From contig JAKSJO010000001.1 in assembly GCA_024398125.1 (NCBI GenBank), positions 1 to 64,000 on the forward strand: a stretch of DNA of 64,000 bases, given 5' to 3'. This document shows positions 52,865 through 63,926 of this stretch, piece after piece (the stretch's first letter is position 1; the number at the start of each line of letters is the position of its first letter). The notes under the pieces were generated by a model. It ran no database searches, was not told the DNA's origin, and saw nothing but the letters and a program-made list of their open reading frames with translations. Position numbers and translations under genes: made by a program. This DNA is from Bacteroidales bacterium (GTDB lineage: Bacteria; Bacteroidota; Bacteroidia; Bacteroidales; UBA932).

Positions 52865-53980
52865 ATGAACCAGGGACTGTTGAAAAAGATAGCGTCAGTC
52901 GTCGTTGTGCTGATAGTGCTGTTCTTTCTGTGGTATTTCCGCGGAATCATCCTGTATGTCGCCCTTGCAGCCGTAGTGTCTCTCATCGGACGCCCTCTGA
53001 TGTACGTCTTCGGCCGCATCAGGGTCGGGCACTGGAACTGTCCGCCATGGATCTGTGCCATCATGACTCTGATCGTAATAATCGCCGTCTTGGCGGGTCT
53101 GGTCCTGCTGCTCATCCCACTGTTCCATCAGGTCAGCGCCAACTTCAGCGGATGGGAACTCCAGGCCTCGAGGGGTATGCTTGCAGACCATCTGGACAGC
53201 CTGAATGAATGGATCATCAGTACCTTCCCTAGCGCTCTCGGCGAGAATTTCACCATCCAGACTGCTCTCTTCGACTATGCCCGCGACCTCATCGGCGCAG
53301 GCGGAAGCGTCCCCGATATGGTCAAGGGCGCGTTCTCCACTCTCCTGGATATCTTCATCGGGGCATTCTCGGTGGTATTCATATCATTCTTTTTCCTGTC
53401 CTACGACAATCTCCTGACCAAGACCATCATCAACCTTGCTCCGGAAAAGTTCAGCGACCAGATTCAGCGCACATCGGATTCCATCAGCAAGCTGCTTTCC
53501 CGTTATTTCGTCGGAATCACCTTCGAGGCTATCTGCATTGCTCTTCTGAACAGTCTCGGATTCATCTTCATCCTTAAACTGAACCCTTCATTGGCCATTC
53601 TCCTTGCGCTGATGACAGGACTTTTGAACATCATCCCTTACGCCGGCCCGTTCATTGGACATGTGCTGGCCCTCGCCGTCAGTCTGATGACCTATCATTC
53701 GACCGGCATGTCTCTTGGAGTTTTCCTGGCTGTCACTTTCGCCATCACAATGACAACCCAGCTGGTCGACAACTTCCTGTTCCAGCCTCTGATCTATTCC
53801 AGCAGCGTAAAGGCGCATCCGCTGGAGATTTTTCTTGTGATTCTCATGGCCGGCACCGTTGCCGGCATGCTTGGAGTATTCGTTGCAATTCCTGTCTACA
53901 CCATGCTCCGCGTGGTCGCAGGCGAGTTCCTCAGCCAGTTCCGTTTCTTCGACAAGATATCGCAGAGCCTGAGGGACTAG
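52865..53980 (+). CDS. AI-2E-family (PerM-like) membrane protein
   Basis: 371 residues, eight likely membrane helices; start [19 protein letters not shown] chosen because the longer frame lies upstream of the promoter element. Family features: two N-terminal helices, a long amphipathic periplasmic/cytosolic domain, then [49 protein letters not shown] with the hallmark NIIPYxGP. Members export autoinducer-2, ions or are unassigned. The end overlaps tdk by CTAG. Confidence 0.9.
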   Translation: MNQGLLKKIASVVVVLIVLFFLWYFRGIILYVALAAVVSLIGRPLMYVFGRIRVGHWNCPPWICAIMTLIVIIAVLAGLVLLLIPLFHQVSANFSGWELQASRGMLADHLDSLNEWIISTFPSALGENFTIQTALFDYARDLIGAGGSVPDMVKGAFSTLLDIFIGAFSVVFISFFFLSYDNLLTKTIINLAPEKFSDQIQRTSDSISKLLSRYFVGITFEAICIALLNSLGFIFILKLNPSLAILLALMTGLLNIIPYAGPFIGHVLALAVSLMTYHSTGMSLGVFLAVTFAITMTTQLVDNFLFQPLIYSSSVKAHPLEIFLVILMAGTVAGMLGVFVAIPVYTMLRVVAGEFLSQFRFFDKISQSLRD

Positions 53981-54564
53981 GCTTTCTCGGCTTGCTGTTC
54001 AGCCTCTATCGCCGCATTGTAGCACTGGCGGCAGAGTGGCTCGTAGCTGTCCTTTTCACCGAGGACGACGAGCTTCTTCGATGCTGTGAGGCGGTGTGAG
54101 TGGTTGGCAAGGTTTCCGCATCTTACACAGATTGCGTGAACTTTCTGGACATCCTCAGCTATCGCCATGAGAGCGGGCATCGGGCCGAATGGCTTGCCTT
54201 TGAAGTCAGTGTCAAGTCCGGCGATGATGACACGCAGACCTCTGTTCGCGAGAGTCTGGCAGACTTTGACGATCGAATCTCCGAAGAACTGAGCTTCGTC
54301 GATTCCCACCACCTTTACATCCGGCTCGAGGTTGAGCATCTCTTCCGGTTCGCGTATCGGCGTCGATGTTACGCTGTGGAGGTCGTGGGATACGACTTCC
54401 TTGTCCGAATATCGGGTGTCGATCGTAGGCTTGAAGATCGCTATCTTCTGGTTTGCAAACTGTGCGCGCTTGAGGCGACGTATTAGTTCCTCTGTCTTTC
54501 CAGAGAACATGGAGCCGCAGATAACTTCGATGCAGCCGTAGCGTATAGTGCTTTCTGAGAACAT
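53977..54564 (-). CDS. tdk: Thymidine kinase
   Basis: Salvage phosphorylation of thymidine. 195 residues with the P-loop [17 protein letters not shown], the DEAQFF Walker B/catalytic motif and a zinc ribbon (CVRCGN and CRQCY). Type II, tetrameric family. A -7 element TATTTTTGC is on the minus strand at 54595-54587. Convergent with the permease gene, sharing four bases. Confidence 0.96.
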   Translation of the reverse strand: MFSESTIRYGCIEVICGSMFSGKTEELIRRLKRAQFANQKIAIFKPTIDTRYSDKEVVSHDLHSVTSTPIREPEEMLNLEPDVKVVGIDEAQFFGDSIVKVCQTLANRGLRVIIAGLDTDFKGKPFGPMPALMAIAEDVQKVHAICVRCGNLANHSHRLTASKKLVVLGEKDSYEPLCRQCYNAAIEAEQQAEKA

Positions 54565-54655
54565 TCCTATGTGGTTATTGGTTGGTGCAAAAATAGCAAT
54601 TTTTGTTTTTATCGGCTAGAATCCATACCTTAGTGACAACTATATAACCAATATC

Positions 54656-56173
54656 ATGAAAAAGATACTTGCATTGGCAATCGCCACAATGCTGTGCATG
54701 CCTTCTTATGCACAAAAGCCTGTGACCTTCACGGCCCAGGAAGATTTCCAGAACATGCTCGACCAGCTGGGCATCAAGTCTGTAAGACCTGGCTTTGATG
54801 CTGACCAGAGCAGCCCTCGAGCAGCAAATTATGATGAGTCCAAGGCAAATCCATACCCAGTAATCCCTGAACTCATGAAGACAAACAAGGGAAAGAAGGT
54901 CAAGACCGCCAAGGATTGGTGGGAGGTCCGCCGTCCTGAGATCAAGGAAGGTTTCGAAAGTGAAGTATATGGCCGTCTTCCTGAGAACATCCCTGGAGTT
55001 ACATGGACAGTCGAGTGCGAGGAGGTCGAGAGAGTCGGCATGATCGCTGCAAAGGCAAAGAAGCTTGTCGGCCATGTTGACAACTCGGCATGCCCTGAGA
55101 TCAACGTCGACATCCAGATGGTCGTTGTCACTCCTGCTGACGCAAAGGGTCCCGTTCCGCTTCTCATGATGTTCGGTGGCGCCAACCTGCCTAACCCTGT
55201 GACACCTGCAAGAGGTGACATGGAAGTCATCAACAAGGTGCTCCGCCAGATGCTTGCAAGCAATCCGGAGACCGCTGAGCTTATGAAGAAGTATCCTGCA
55301 TGGCAGCCATTCGAGGCGGCAAATCCATTCGCAGGCTTCGGAAGGCAGCAGCTCGCACCAGGTCAGGATCCGCCTTCAAACCAGCAGCTTCTCGCGGCAG
55401 GATGGGGATATGCAATGATCGATCCTTCCAGCATCCAGGCGGACAACGGTGCAGGCCTCACCCGCGGCATCATCGGCCTCGTGAACAAGGGACAGCCACG
55501 CAAACCGGACGACTGGGGCGCACTCAGAGCATGGGCATGGGGAGCAGCCCGCGGCCTCGACTATCTCGAGACAGACCCTGACGTAGATGCAAAGCATGTC
55601 GGTATCGAGGGCGTTTCACGCTACGGAAAGGCAGCTCTCGTGACTCTCGCATTCGAGGAGAGATTTGCAATGGGTCTTATCGGTTCATCCGGCAAGGGTG
55701 GTGCAACCCTCCACAGAAGATTCTTCGGCGAAGGTCTCGAGAACCTTGCAACCTCTGGTGAGTATCACTGGATGGCAGGAAACTATATCAAGTACAATGC
55801 AGTCGAGGGCAAGAAGGGTCCAGGCAACGCAGACCAGCTTCCTGTCGATTCCCATGAGCTCATCGCCATGTGCGCACCGCGCCTCGTATTCATCAGCTAC
55901 GGTATTCCTGAGCAGGGCGACGCCCAGTGGCTCGACCAGTACGGCAGCTGGCAGGCTACAATCGCTGCCGGCGAGGCTTTTACACTCCTCGGCTCCACCG
56001 ATCTCGGCCTTGGCAATGACTACCGTTCAGTACCGATGCCGGCTGTAAACCAGGACGTTCTCGAAGGCAACCTCGCATGGCGTCAGCATGACGGCGGCCA
56101 CACCGACGCCCCTAACATGAAGCACTTCATCAAGTGGGCAACCGCCAAGATCGGTTACGTATACAAGAAGTAA
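54656..56173 (+). CDS. CE15-like carbohydrate esterase (glucuronoyl esterase family)
   Basis: 505 residues with a signal peptide (MKKILALAIATMLCMPSYAQ). The catalytic serine motif GIEGVSRYGKAAL (Ser 321) is the CE15 G-x-S-R-x-G-K pattern, and the catalytic His is probably in RQHDGGHTD near the C-terminus; AMCAPRLVFISYG lies in the usual position between them. CE15 enzymes cleave esters between lignin and glucuronoyl residues on xylan. It is solitary here, with no SusC/SusD or xylanase nearby, so its true substrate is uncertain. Confidence 0.85.
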   Translation: MKKILALAIATMLCMPSYAQKPVTFTAQEDFQNMLDQLGIKSVRPGFDADQSSPRAANYDESKANPYPVIPELMKTNKGKKVKTAKDWWEVRRPEIKEGFESEVYGRLPENIPGVTWTVECEEVERVGMIAAKAKKLVGHVDNSACPEINVDIQMVVVTPADAKGPVPLLMMFGGANLPNPVTPARGDMEVINKVLRQMLASNPETAELMKKYPAWQPFEAANPFAGFGRQQLAPGQDPPSNQQLLAAGWGYAMIDPSSIQADNGAGLTRGIIGLVNKGQPRKPDDWGALRAWAWGAARGLDYLETDPDVDAKHVGIEGVSRYGKAALVTLAFEERFAMGLIGSSGKGGATLHRRFFGEGLENLATSGEYHWMAGNYIKYNAVEGKKGPGNADQLPVDSHELIAMCAPRLVFISYGIPEQGDAQWLDQYGSWQATIAAGEAFTLLGSTDLGLGNDYRSVPMPAVNQDVLEGNLAWRQHDGGHTDAPNMKHFIKWATAKIGYVYKK

Positions 56174-56196
56174 TATCCATTACATAATATTTGCGA

Positions 56197-56246
56197 AGAT
56201 TTGGTACTTTGTATTGCATAGTACCAAATCTTTTTCATATCTTTGC
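56197..56246 (+). terminator. Terminator after the esterase gene, containing the next promoter
   Basis: A perfect 12-bp stem, AGATTTGGTACT/AGTACCAAATCT (56197-56231), with TTTT tail. Just after it lies TATCTTTGC (56238-56246), the -7 element of the PspC gene; the likely -33 element (ATTG, 56213-56216, 21-base spacer) is in the hairpin loop. Confidence 0.85.
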
Positions 56247-56280
56247 ATCAACAAATAGAACCTTAATACTATCAAAAACT

Positions 56281-56841
56281 ATGAAAAAAGTCATTACTGT
56301 ATCAGTTGGTGGAAAGAACTTTCACATGAATGAAGAGGCCTGCGCACTTCTTGAAGCCTATCTTGCGGCATTCCGTGCAAAGGTTGGTCAGGATACCCAG
56401 GTCGAGGATGTGATGAATGCCATCGAAGAGCGCATCGCGGAGCTGTTCATAGAGTCCGCTCCATCCACGAATTCAGTCGTTGACTGCGATCTTGTGCGTC
56501 GTGTGGCGACACAGTTGGGCATGCCTGACGGCACTGCGGCATTCGGAGAGGGTGCGGTCGAGAACCGCATGGTTGAACTGCCTCCTGTTCACAAGTATTA
56601 CAGAGACCCTGACGGAAAGAAGCTCGGGGGCGTGTGCAGCGGTATCTCCGAGTATCTCGGAATCGATATACTCCTTGTCCGAATTCTTGCGGTCATCCTT
56701 CTTTTCGCTGGTACATTCGGCTTCTGGCTCTATATGGCTCTGTGGATTCTGGCACCCGTCGCCGAGACTCCTACCCAGAAGTGTGAGCTGCGCGGACTGA
56801 AACCTACCGCCGAGAACATACGCAGGTTTTCAAACATCTAA
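56281..56841 (+). CDS. PspC-domain membrane protein 1
   Basis: 186 residues from MKKVITVSVGG, chosen because the longer frame starts inside the terminator. An N-terminal helical module of about 95 residues (VSVGGKNFHMNEEACALLEAYLAAFRAK ... DVMNAIEERIAELF) precedes a PspC domain (KYYRDPDGKKLGGVCSGISEYLGI, then ILLVRILAVILLFAGTFGFWLYMALWIL). PspC domains act in envelope-stress responses. First of a three-gene set with PadR and a second PspC protein. Confidence 0.85.
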   Translation: MKKVITVSVGGKNFHMNEEACALLEAYLAAFRAKVGQDTQVEDVMNAIEERIAELFIESAPSTNSVVDCDLVRRVATQLGMPDGTAAFGEGAVENRMVELPPVHKYYRDPDGKKLGGVCSGISEYLGIDILLVRILAVILLFAGTFGFWLYMALWILAPVAETPTQKCELRGLKPTAENIRRFSNI

Positions 56842-56852
56842 TCAGACCGGTT

Positions 56853-57194
56853 ATGGAAGTCATAGAAATCAATTCTGAGAATGTGAGGGCCCAGATGCGC
56901 AAGGGCATCCTGGAATACTGCATACTCCAGATACTGGCACATAGGGATGAGTATCCTTCGTCTATGCTTGCGGCACTCAAGGGGGCTGACATGATCGTGG
57001 TGGAAGGCACCATCTATCCGCTGCTCATACGACTCAAGAACCAGGGGCTGCTGACCTACCGTTGGGAAGAATCGACCCAGGGCCCTCCGCGTAAATACTA
57101 TTCCATCACGGAAAAGGGGCGCGCGCAGCTTCGCGAGATGGATGCGGCATGGGATGAGATGGTAGGTGCAATATCGAAATTGAGAAACAGTTAA
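56853..57194 (+). CDS. PadR-family transcriptional regulator
   Basis: 113 residues: the N-terminal winged helix MRKGILEYCILQILAHRDEYPSSMLAALKGADMIVVEGTIYPLLIRLKNQGLLTYRWEES, with the GPPRKYYSITEKGR wing that defines PadR proteins. It lies between two PspC genes (gaps 11 and 3 bases), so it most likely controls this operon in response to an envelope signal. Confidence 0.92.
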   Translation: MEVIEINSENVRAQMRKGILEYCILQILAHRDEYPSSMLAALKGADMIVVEGTIYPLLIRLKNQGLLTYRWEESTQGPPRKYYSITEKGRAQLREMDAAWDEMVGAISKLRNS

Positions 57195-57197
57195 TCT

Positions 57198-58289
57198 ATG
57201 AAAAGTACGATAAAGGTCAGCATAGGAAAGCTGGCATTCACATTGGAGGAAGAGGCATATCAGGAACTGAAAGCCTATCTGGATTCCCTGGAGCGGCATT
57301 TTGACGGTAACCCGTCGGGCAAGGAGATCATGGATGAGATTGAAAACCGTATCGCGGAGCTCCTGCAGGAAGGCATGTATCAGGGCGACGCCGTGAGTGT
57401 TTCCAGGGTCCGTGAGATTATCGCCAAGCTTGGAAGTGCTTCCGACATGGATGGAGAGTCTTCCTCAAAGACAGCCGCAGGATCGTCGGAAGAGGCTCCA
57501 AAGGCTTCGAAGAAGCTTTACAGAGATACAAAGGACAAGGTTCTTGGAGGCGTCTGCAGCGGATTGGCTGCATATTTCGGCAAGGAGGCTTCGCTCTTCC
57601 GCATCCTTTTCGTCGTATTCACGCTTGGTTTGGGCTCTGTGACTGTGTTCTCGCATCACCTCGGCCCCGGAGCCGGCACATGTGTGCTGATCTATCTTGC
57701 AATGTGGCTGATAATACCGCCTGCAAAGACTGTGGATGAGCGCTACACCATGCGTGGCGAGGCGAACAATGTCGACAGTATCCAGCACAACATCGAGACC
57801 GGAGCCCATGAGATTGAACAGGCTGCCAGGGATTTCAGCAACAGCCATCCTGGCTTCTGGCAGGGTTTCGCCCGTTTCTGGCAGATAGTGTCCGGACTGA
57901 TTCTGATCCTTGTGGCATTCGGCTACCTGTTTGCAATGCTTATGACCTCGCTTGGGGTGTCCGTGCTCATGCCTGCGACTGTTTCGCTTGCATCGGCAGC
58001 GATGCTTGGACCTACATGGGAGATGGTTTTCAGCATCTCTATATTCCTGGCGGCCTTCCTGCCTGTGATCGGGATGCTGTATGGAGGTGTCCAGGGCGTC
58101 ACCGGATTCAAGTCTCCGAAGTGGCAGCCGGGACTTGTCATTTTCCTTCTGTGGCTGGCGGCGCTTGTGGTGGTTGCCGTATTCATAGTGAAAATTGCCC
58201 TTGTGGATCCAGACCTTCTTGAACTGCTTCGAAAGGATATCATAGAGGCAGTTGAAGGCCTGCGTGGCTTCAGGTTCATTTCCGTTTAG
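57198..58289 (+). CDS. PspC-domain membrane protein 2
   Basis: 363 residues. It shares the N-terminal helical module of the first PspC protein (VSIGKLAFTLEEEAYQELKAYLDSLERHF ... EIMDEIENRIAELL) and a PspC domain (KLYRDTKDKVLGGVCSGLAAYFGKEASLFRILFVVFTLG), then adds a cytosolic linker and three or four more membrane helices (IVSGLILILVAFGYLFAML, FSISIFLAAFLPVIGMLYG, GLVIFLLWLAALVVVAVFIV). Probably a duplicate of the first gene with an added membrane region. Confidence 0.85.
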   Translation: MKSTIKVSIGKLAFTLEEEAYQELKAYLDSLERHFDGNPSGKEIMDEIENRIAELLQEGMYQGDAVSVSRVREIIAKLGSASDMDGESSSKTAAGSSEEAPKASKKLYRDTKDKVLGGVCSGLAAYFGKEASLFRILFVVFTLGLGSVTVFSHHLGPGAGTCVLIYLAMWLIIPPAKTVDERYTMRGEANNVDSIQHNIETGAHEIEQAARDFSNSHPGFWQGFARFWQIVSGLILILVAFGYLFAMLMTSLGVSVLMPATVSLASAAMLGPTWEMVFSISIFLAAFLPVIGMLYGGVQGVTGFKSPKWQPGLVIFLLWLAALVVVAVFIVKIALVDPDLLELLRKDIIEAVEGLRGFRFISV

Positions 58290-58295
58290 ACCCAG

Positions 58296-58338
58296 AGTAC
58301 TTGTCCGTCCGATAAGGGATTGACAAGTACTTTTTTTT
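58296..58338 (+). terminator. Terminator after the PspC/PadR operon
   Basis: AGTACTTGTC/GACAAGTACT stem (10 bp) with a 16-base loop and a run of seven or more T. Confidence 0.88.
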
Positions 58339-58362
58339 ATGGGCAATGCAAAAGTTTTATCG

Positions 58363-58371
58363 TATATTTGC
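58363..58371 (+). promoter_or_regulatory. -7 promoter element (TATATTTGC) for recA
   Basis: A perfect match 44 bases before the recA ATG. No good -33 element, and I do not see an obvious LexA-type palindrome between it and the gene. Confidence 0.55.
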
Positions 58372-58414
58372 TATGTCGGAAGAACCGCGACAAAACTAAA
58401 CAAGTACATTCATT

Positions 58415-59446
58415 ATGGCTAAGGAAAACGAAGAAGTCAAGGCTGCTGAGATCAATGCTGCGAAACTTAAGGCATTGCAGGCAACCATCGACAAGATTGA
58501 GAAAGATTACGGAAAGGGTACGATCATGAAGCTGGGGGATCAGCCACAATGGGACGTACAGGTTATTCCGAGCGGTAGCGTGGCTCTCGACCATGCACTG
58601 GGAATCGGTGGATATCCTAGAGGAAGAATAATCGAGATATATGGACCGGAGTCCAGCGGTAAGACCACGCTCGCAATCCATGCAATCGCAGAGGCCCAGA
58701 AGCAGGGTGGCATCGCTGCAATGATCGATGCCGAGCATGCGTTCGACAGAACCTATGCAAAGGCTCTCGGCGTAAACCTCGAGACATTGCTCATTTCGCA
58801 GCCGGACAATGGCGAGCAGGCGCTCGAGATCGCTGACAACCTCATCCGTTCGGGAGCTATCGACATCGTTGTCATCGACTCGGTGGCTGCACTTACCCCT
58901 AAGGCAGAAATCGAGGGCGAGATGGGCGACAACAAGGTCGGTCTCCAGGCCCGCCTCATGAGCCAGGCTCTCCGCAAGCTCACTGCAAACATTTCTAAGA
59001 CAAATACATGCTGCATCTTCATCAACCAGCTCCGCGAGAAGATCGGCGTCATGTTCGGCAACCCTGAGACTACTACCGGTGGTAACGCTCTGAAGTTCTA
59101 TGCGTCGGTACGTCTTGATGTCCGCCGTACCACCCAGCTCAAGGATGGCGAGGAGGCAACCGGTAACCGTACCCGCGTCAAGGTTGTGAAGAACAAGATG
59201 GCTCCACCTTTCAAGAAGGCCGAGTTCGACATCCTCTTCGGTGAGGGAATTTCTCATACCGCAGAGATCGTGGATCTCGCAGTCGAGCTTGACATCATCC
59301 ACAAGAGTGGAAGCTGGTTCTCTTACAATGGAGAGAAGCTCGCCCAGGGTGGCGCAGCTGTGAAGCAGCTTATGAAGGACAATCTCGAGCTCTGTGAAGA
59401 GATCGAGGCAAAGATTCGCGAGGCACTCGCACAGATACAGGACTAA
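58415..59446 (+). CDS. recA: Recombinase RecA
   Basis: Strand exchange and SOS coprotease. 343 residues. Walker [33 protein letters not shown], Walker [21 protein letters not shown], and [39 protein letters not shown]. Full family length, with a short acidic tail. It is first of a run of four genes on the same strand (recA, trpS, serpin, outer-membrane protein). Confidence 0.98.
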   Translation: MAKENEEVKAAEINAAKLKALQATIDKIEKDYGKGTIMKLGDQPQWDVQVIPSGSVALDHALGIGGYPRGRIIEIYGPESSGKTTLAIHAIAEAQKQGGIAAMIDAEHAFDRTYAKALGVNLETLLISQPDNGEQALEIADNLIRSGAIDIVVIDSVAALTPKAEIEGEMGDNKVGLQARLMSQALRKLTANISKTNTCCIFINQLREKIGVMFGNPETTTGGNALKFYASVRLDVRRTTQLKDGEEATGNRTRVKVVKNKMAPPFKKAEFDILFGEGISHTAEIVDLAVELDIIHKSGSWFSYNGEKLAQGGAAVKQLMKDNLELCEEIEAKIREALAQIQD

Positions 59447-60601
<1,155 letters not shown>

Positions 60602-60619
60602 AACCAGACAACAATAAAG

Positions 60620-61852
60620 ATGAGAAACAGATCAGTTCTATTCTCCATCGTCATGACTGTCATCGCATTCACTTCATGCGATGACAGATTTCTTATAGAC
60701 GATATCAAGAGCACACCGAAGAAAAGGGCGGACATCGTCCTTACCAAGTCACAGCAGGAAATAGTTCCGGCAACCAGGGAATTTACATTCGACCTGGTGA
60801 GGAATGTCGTGGCGCAGGATGAAAAGAACGTGTTTGTCTCTCCTTTCAGCCTCCAGGCTGCACTTGCCATGGTTTCTGTCGGAGCAACTGGCCAGACTCA
60901 GGAAGAAATCAACGCTGCAATAGGCCTTGACGGCTTTCAGACTCCCGATGTTGCGTCGTTCTACAAGACTGTGGTGCCGGCGCTGATCAAGGTTGACAAT
61001 ACGGTCGACCTTGCTATTGCCAACTCCGTATGGGCCAGAGAACGTGCCGGAATCAAAAAGTCCTACAAGGCGATGCTGGAAGATGATTTCCATGCATCGG
61101 CGCATTCCCTTGACAATGATTCGCAGCCGGCGATAAACAAGTGGGTCAGCAAGTCAACCAAAGGCATGATCAAGGGCCTTGACGTGGATCTGTCCCAGGC
61201 GGAGATTCTGCTTCTCAATGCCATGTACTTCAATGGCATGTGGACTGATCCGTTCGAGAAGGAATCCAGCCGCATGGATACGTTCGTGAACTATGACGGA
61301 AAAACTGCGCAGACGATGTTCATGAATATGCACAAGCACATGGGCTATTACTACGGTGAAGTGGCATCCGCGGTCAGCCTTCCATACGGAAATGGCGCAT
61401 ACCGCATGACCATAGCCATCCCTACTGATGAGAAATCGACCATAGACGATGTTCTGGACGTGCTTGACGAAAAAATGTGGGCCGATATGGTCCATCCTTC
61501 GACTTCCGGTCTGGTCGCATTGTCCATGCCACGTTTCGAGAGCGAGTACTCTGTAAGCATGAATGATGCTCTCAAGGCGATGGGTATCAGGCGCGCGTTT
61601 ACAAATGACGCAGAGTTCGGAGAAATGGCGGAAGAAGCGCTGAAGATCAGCGAGGTCGGCCAGAAGGCAAAGATAAAGGTAGACGAGAAGGGAACCGAGG
61701 CTTCGGTAGTCACTCATGTCGTCATGGGGGCTACATCTGCGGGCCCAGATCGCGATCAGTTTGTATTCAAGGTGGATACTCCTTTCTTCTATGCGATAAG
61801 CGAGATCAGCACCGGTACAATTCTCTTTGCGGGTGTACAGAAATGGATGTAG
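60620..61852 (+). CDS. Serpin-family serine/cysteine protease inhibitor, lipoprotein
   Basis: 410 residues with a lipoprotein signal (MRNRSVLFSIVMTVIAFTSC, Cys 20). Serpin features: NVFVSPFSLQAALAMVSVGATGQT, NAMYFNGMWTDPFEKESS, PRFESEYSVSMNDALKAMGI, the hinge VDEKGTEASVVTHVVMGATS, and FKVDTPFFYAI at the C-terminus. By counting from the hinge Gly (P15) the scissile bond would be Thr-Ser. The hinge has the P14 Thr and P13 Glu of inhibitory serpins, but Val at P10 and P9 is less usual. It sits 18 bases after trpS. Confidence 0.92.
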   Translation: MRNRSVLFSIVMTVIAFTSCDDRFLIDDIKSTPKKRADIVLTKSQQEIVPATREFTFDLVRNVVAQDEKNVFVSPFSLQAALAMVSVGATGQTQEEINAAIGLDGFQTPDVASFYKTVVPALIKVDNTVDLAIANSVWARERAGIKKSYKAMLEDDFHASAHSLDNDSQPAINKWVSKSTKGMIKGLDVDLSQAEILLLNAMYFNGMWTDPFEKESSRMDTFVNYDGKTAQTMFMNMHKHMGYYYGEVASAVSLPYGNGAYRMTIAIPTDEKSTIDDVLDVLDEKMWADMVHPSTSGLVALSMPRFESEYSVSMNDALKAMGIRRAFTNDAEFGEMAEEALKISEVGQKAKIKVDEKGTEASVVTHVVMGATSAGPDRDQFVFKVDTPFFYAISEISTGTILFAGVQKWM

Positions 61853-61854
61853 TC

Positions 61855-62643
61855 ATGAAACGCCTGCTCTCTACAGCCATCGGCCTGCTGCTGGCATGCA
61901 CTTCCATATCCGCCCAGACTCACGAGGCCCATTTAGGCAGCGGTCTTAGCATGTATGACATCCTTGGCGTGCCGTATCAGAATGGAATAGAATCAGTCGG
62001 CCCGGCATTCAATCTCGGCTATAAGTATCTGAAACCGCTCAAAGGCGGTCTCCAATGGTATGCCGGAGCGGATGTCTATGGACGCAGCATCCATTTTGAG
62101 GGACCATGGTATGTCGGGGTCAATACAATGAAGGAGAATGTGGGTTGCCTCGTCAACATCCCGGTGGGCGCCGGTCTTCGCTACGGCTTCCCTATATCGG
62201 AAAAGTTTTCCGCTTATGCGGATCTGGGACTTGGGTTGAATGTCGACCTGGGACACGAGGTGGGAGAAGAAGGACATGCCATAATCGGATATAATCCATA
62301 CAACGGACTCCCTATCGAGAAAGACTACCAGAGGATGATGTATAATAAAGGCTTTCGTGTGGAGAATTCTTTCTCGGGCATTCTTTCCCTCATACATGAT
62401 TTTCCATCAACTCTTTCAACTTTTTTCACATTTGAACTGGGTACGGTCTATGGGAATCATTGGAGTCTTGGGCTCAGCTATGCCAATTTCGGTCTTGTTG
62501 AAGTCGAGAAATATCAGCGTTTGATTGCAGCCAGCTTTGTCCCTGGCTCGGAAATGGAGTCTGAAATGATGTCTTCCCACTGTTCCGGACATGGTACAAT
62601 GGCCCTCAGTTCTCTTTCGTTGAGGCTGGGATATGTTTTCTAG
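61855..62643 (+). CDS. Outer-membrane beta-barrel-like protein
   Basis: 262 residues from ATG 61855 (MKRLLSTAIGLLLACTSISAQ signal peptide); an ATG inside the serpin's last codons at 61843 is in frame but spoils the signal. The mature part alternates short beta-strands and ends SLSLRLGYVF with the terminal Phe. It is two bases after the serpin stop, so the two are coupled. Function unknown. Its stop interlocks with that of the convergent methyltransferase gene. Confidence 0.75.
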   Translation: MKRLLSTAIGLLLACTSISAQTHEAHLGSGLSMYDILGVPYQNGIESVGPAFNLGYKYLKPLKGGLQWYAGADVYGRSIHFEGPWYVGVNTMKENVGCLVNIPVGAGLRYGFPISEKFSAYADLGLGLNVDLGHEVGEEGHAIIGYNPYNGLPIEKDYQRMMYNKGFRVENSFSGILSLIHDFPSTLSTFFTFELGTVYGNHWSLGLSYANFGLVEVEKYQRLIAASFVPGSEMESEMMSSHCSGHGTMALSSLSLRLGYVF

Positions 62644-63926
62644 ACGAGCGTTTCTGTGACGAACAGATATCGTGCACTGCTGCGGTCTTCGAAATCGCAT
62701 CCTGCGCCGAAGATATGGATGTTGGATCCCGATCCGACACCCATTTTCTTTTTAAGCTCTTCGCTCGTGAGGGGAAGGTTGCGGGCGCTGACCTCGCAAC
62801 GCGGCCACTCCTTTGCAATAGCCTTGAATTCCGACTTGCCGAATGGCCGTACAGCCTTGATAGAGAAAAGCTTGCCTAGATGCCTTAGCCCGTCGGCGGC
62901 TTGTCCGGCCGGAACGATGTAAAGCTGTACGTTGCGTCCTAGCCTGGCCAGTCCGTAACGCTCTGCGAGCAACCTGTACGGGCCGGCCTTCATCATGGCG
63001 CTGCTTGGCTCGAAGAGCATCGCATCCGAGGCAATGGTTTCGAGTTCCGATCGGCTGGCCGCGAACCTGACATCTGCCGCGGATTCTTCCTCTCTCGTGA
63101 ACCTGAACGCATGTTGAGGCTCATCTGCATCGACACAAATTAGTCCGGTGCCACCTGTCCAGCCGCGCTGCATCCATACCAGAAGCTCCTTGCATTCGCC
63201 ATGAACTCCGCCGCTGCCGACTATGTGGATTTCCCTGACGCACGATCCCAGCTTGTCGACGAGCATGCTGATGTCTGCCATAGGGGACAGCTTGACCAAT
63301 ACGTCGCCCGCAATTTCAAGCAGGTCATCCTTAAGCGTCAGCAGGTCTGGACTGCAGTCTTCGAGCAGGAAAACCTTGCGGCCGCTTTCGGAACGTCTTG
63401 CCGGATCCAGGTAGATGAGCGTCGGAGCGAATCCCTCCAGCAGCTCGCGTACATTGCCGTGACAGACCATTACTGAACTGAAATCGACGTTGGAGACGCC
63501 CAGACGGGCATAGTTGTATTGTGTCGCGGCGCACAGGTCCGGATTCATTTCATTGTAGAGCAGCCTTCCGCAAACCTTTGAGAACTCATGGGAATCGGCT
63601 CCGAGACCTCCGGTCAGGTCGGCTATCCGTCTGTCGCTTTCTACGACGTTTTCGAGTATGCGTGAGGCTAGCCTGGCTTTGTATGCAGCAGTGGATTCCG
63701 AGCTGCACTGTTCGCCGCAGAGGCGGTTTGGATAGACCATGCCGGCATCGCTGTACCAGCGCGGCAGCTTGCTTCGGAGCCTCCTCCTGACCTCGATGGT
63801 GCCGGCGCACAGTGAACGTGTATCCAGACCCTCGATGGGGGAGTCCGGCCACTCTACGGAACTCATCAGGAGTCTCGCGCAGTCAGCGTTTTCATTCTCA
63901 ATTATGAAGTCCTCAAATTTCTTCAC
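62640..63926 (-). CDS. Class I SAM methyltransferase, THUMP-like (PG_1098 family)
   Basis: 428 residues if started at GTG 63926 (VKKFEDFIIEN); a TTG at 63944 extends the frame by six codons but abuts a promoter -7 element (TAAATTTGC, minus strand, 63954-63946), so I prefer the GTG. The SAM motif is RIADLTGGLGADSHEFS, then YNEMNPDLCAATQYNYARLG and the catalytic LIYLDPARR. The C-terminal THUMP-like part ends FVTETLV. PG_1098-type proteins are common in Bacteroidales; substrate probably RNA, unproved. Confidence 0.88.
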   Translation of the reverse strand: MKKFEDFIIENENADCARLLMSSVEWPDSPIEGLDTRSLCAGTIEVRRRLRSKLPRWYSDAGMVYPNRLCGEQCSSESTAAYKARLASRILENVVESDRRIADLTGGLGADSHEFSKVCGRLLYNEMNPDLCAATQYNYARLGVSNVDFSSVMVCHGNVRELLEGFAPTLIYLDPARRSESGRKVFLLEDCSPDLLTLKDDLLEIAGDVLVKLSPMADISMLVDKLGSCVREIHIVGSGGVHGECKELLVWMQRGWTGGTGLICVDADEPQHAFRFTREEESAADVRFAASRSELETIASDAMLFEPSSAMMKAGPYRLLAERYGLARLGRNVQLYIVPAGQAADGLRHLGKLFSIKAVRPFGKSEFKAIAKEWPRCEVSARNLPLTSEELKKKMGVGSGSNIHIFGAGCDFEDRSSARYLFVTETLV

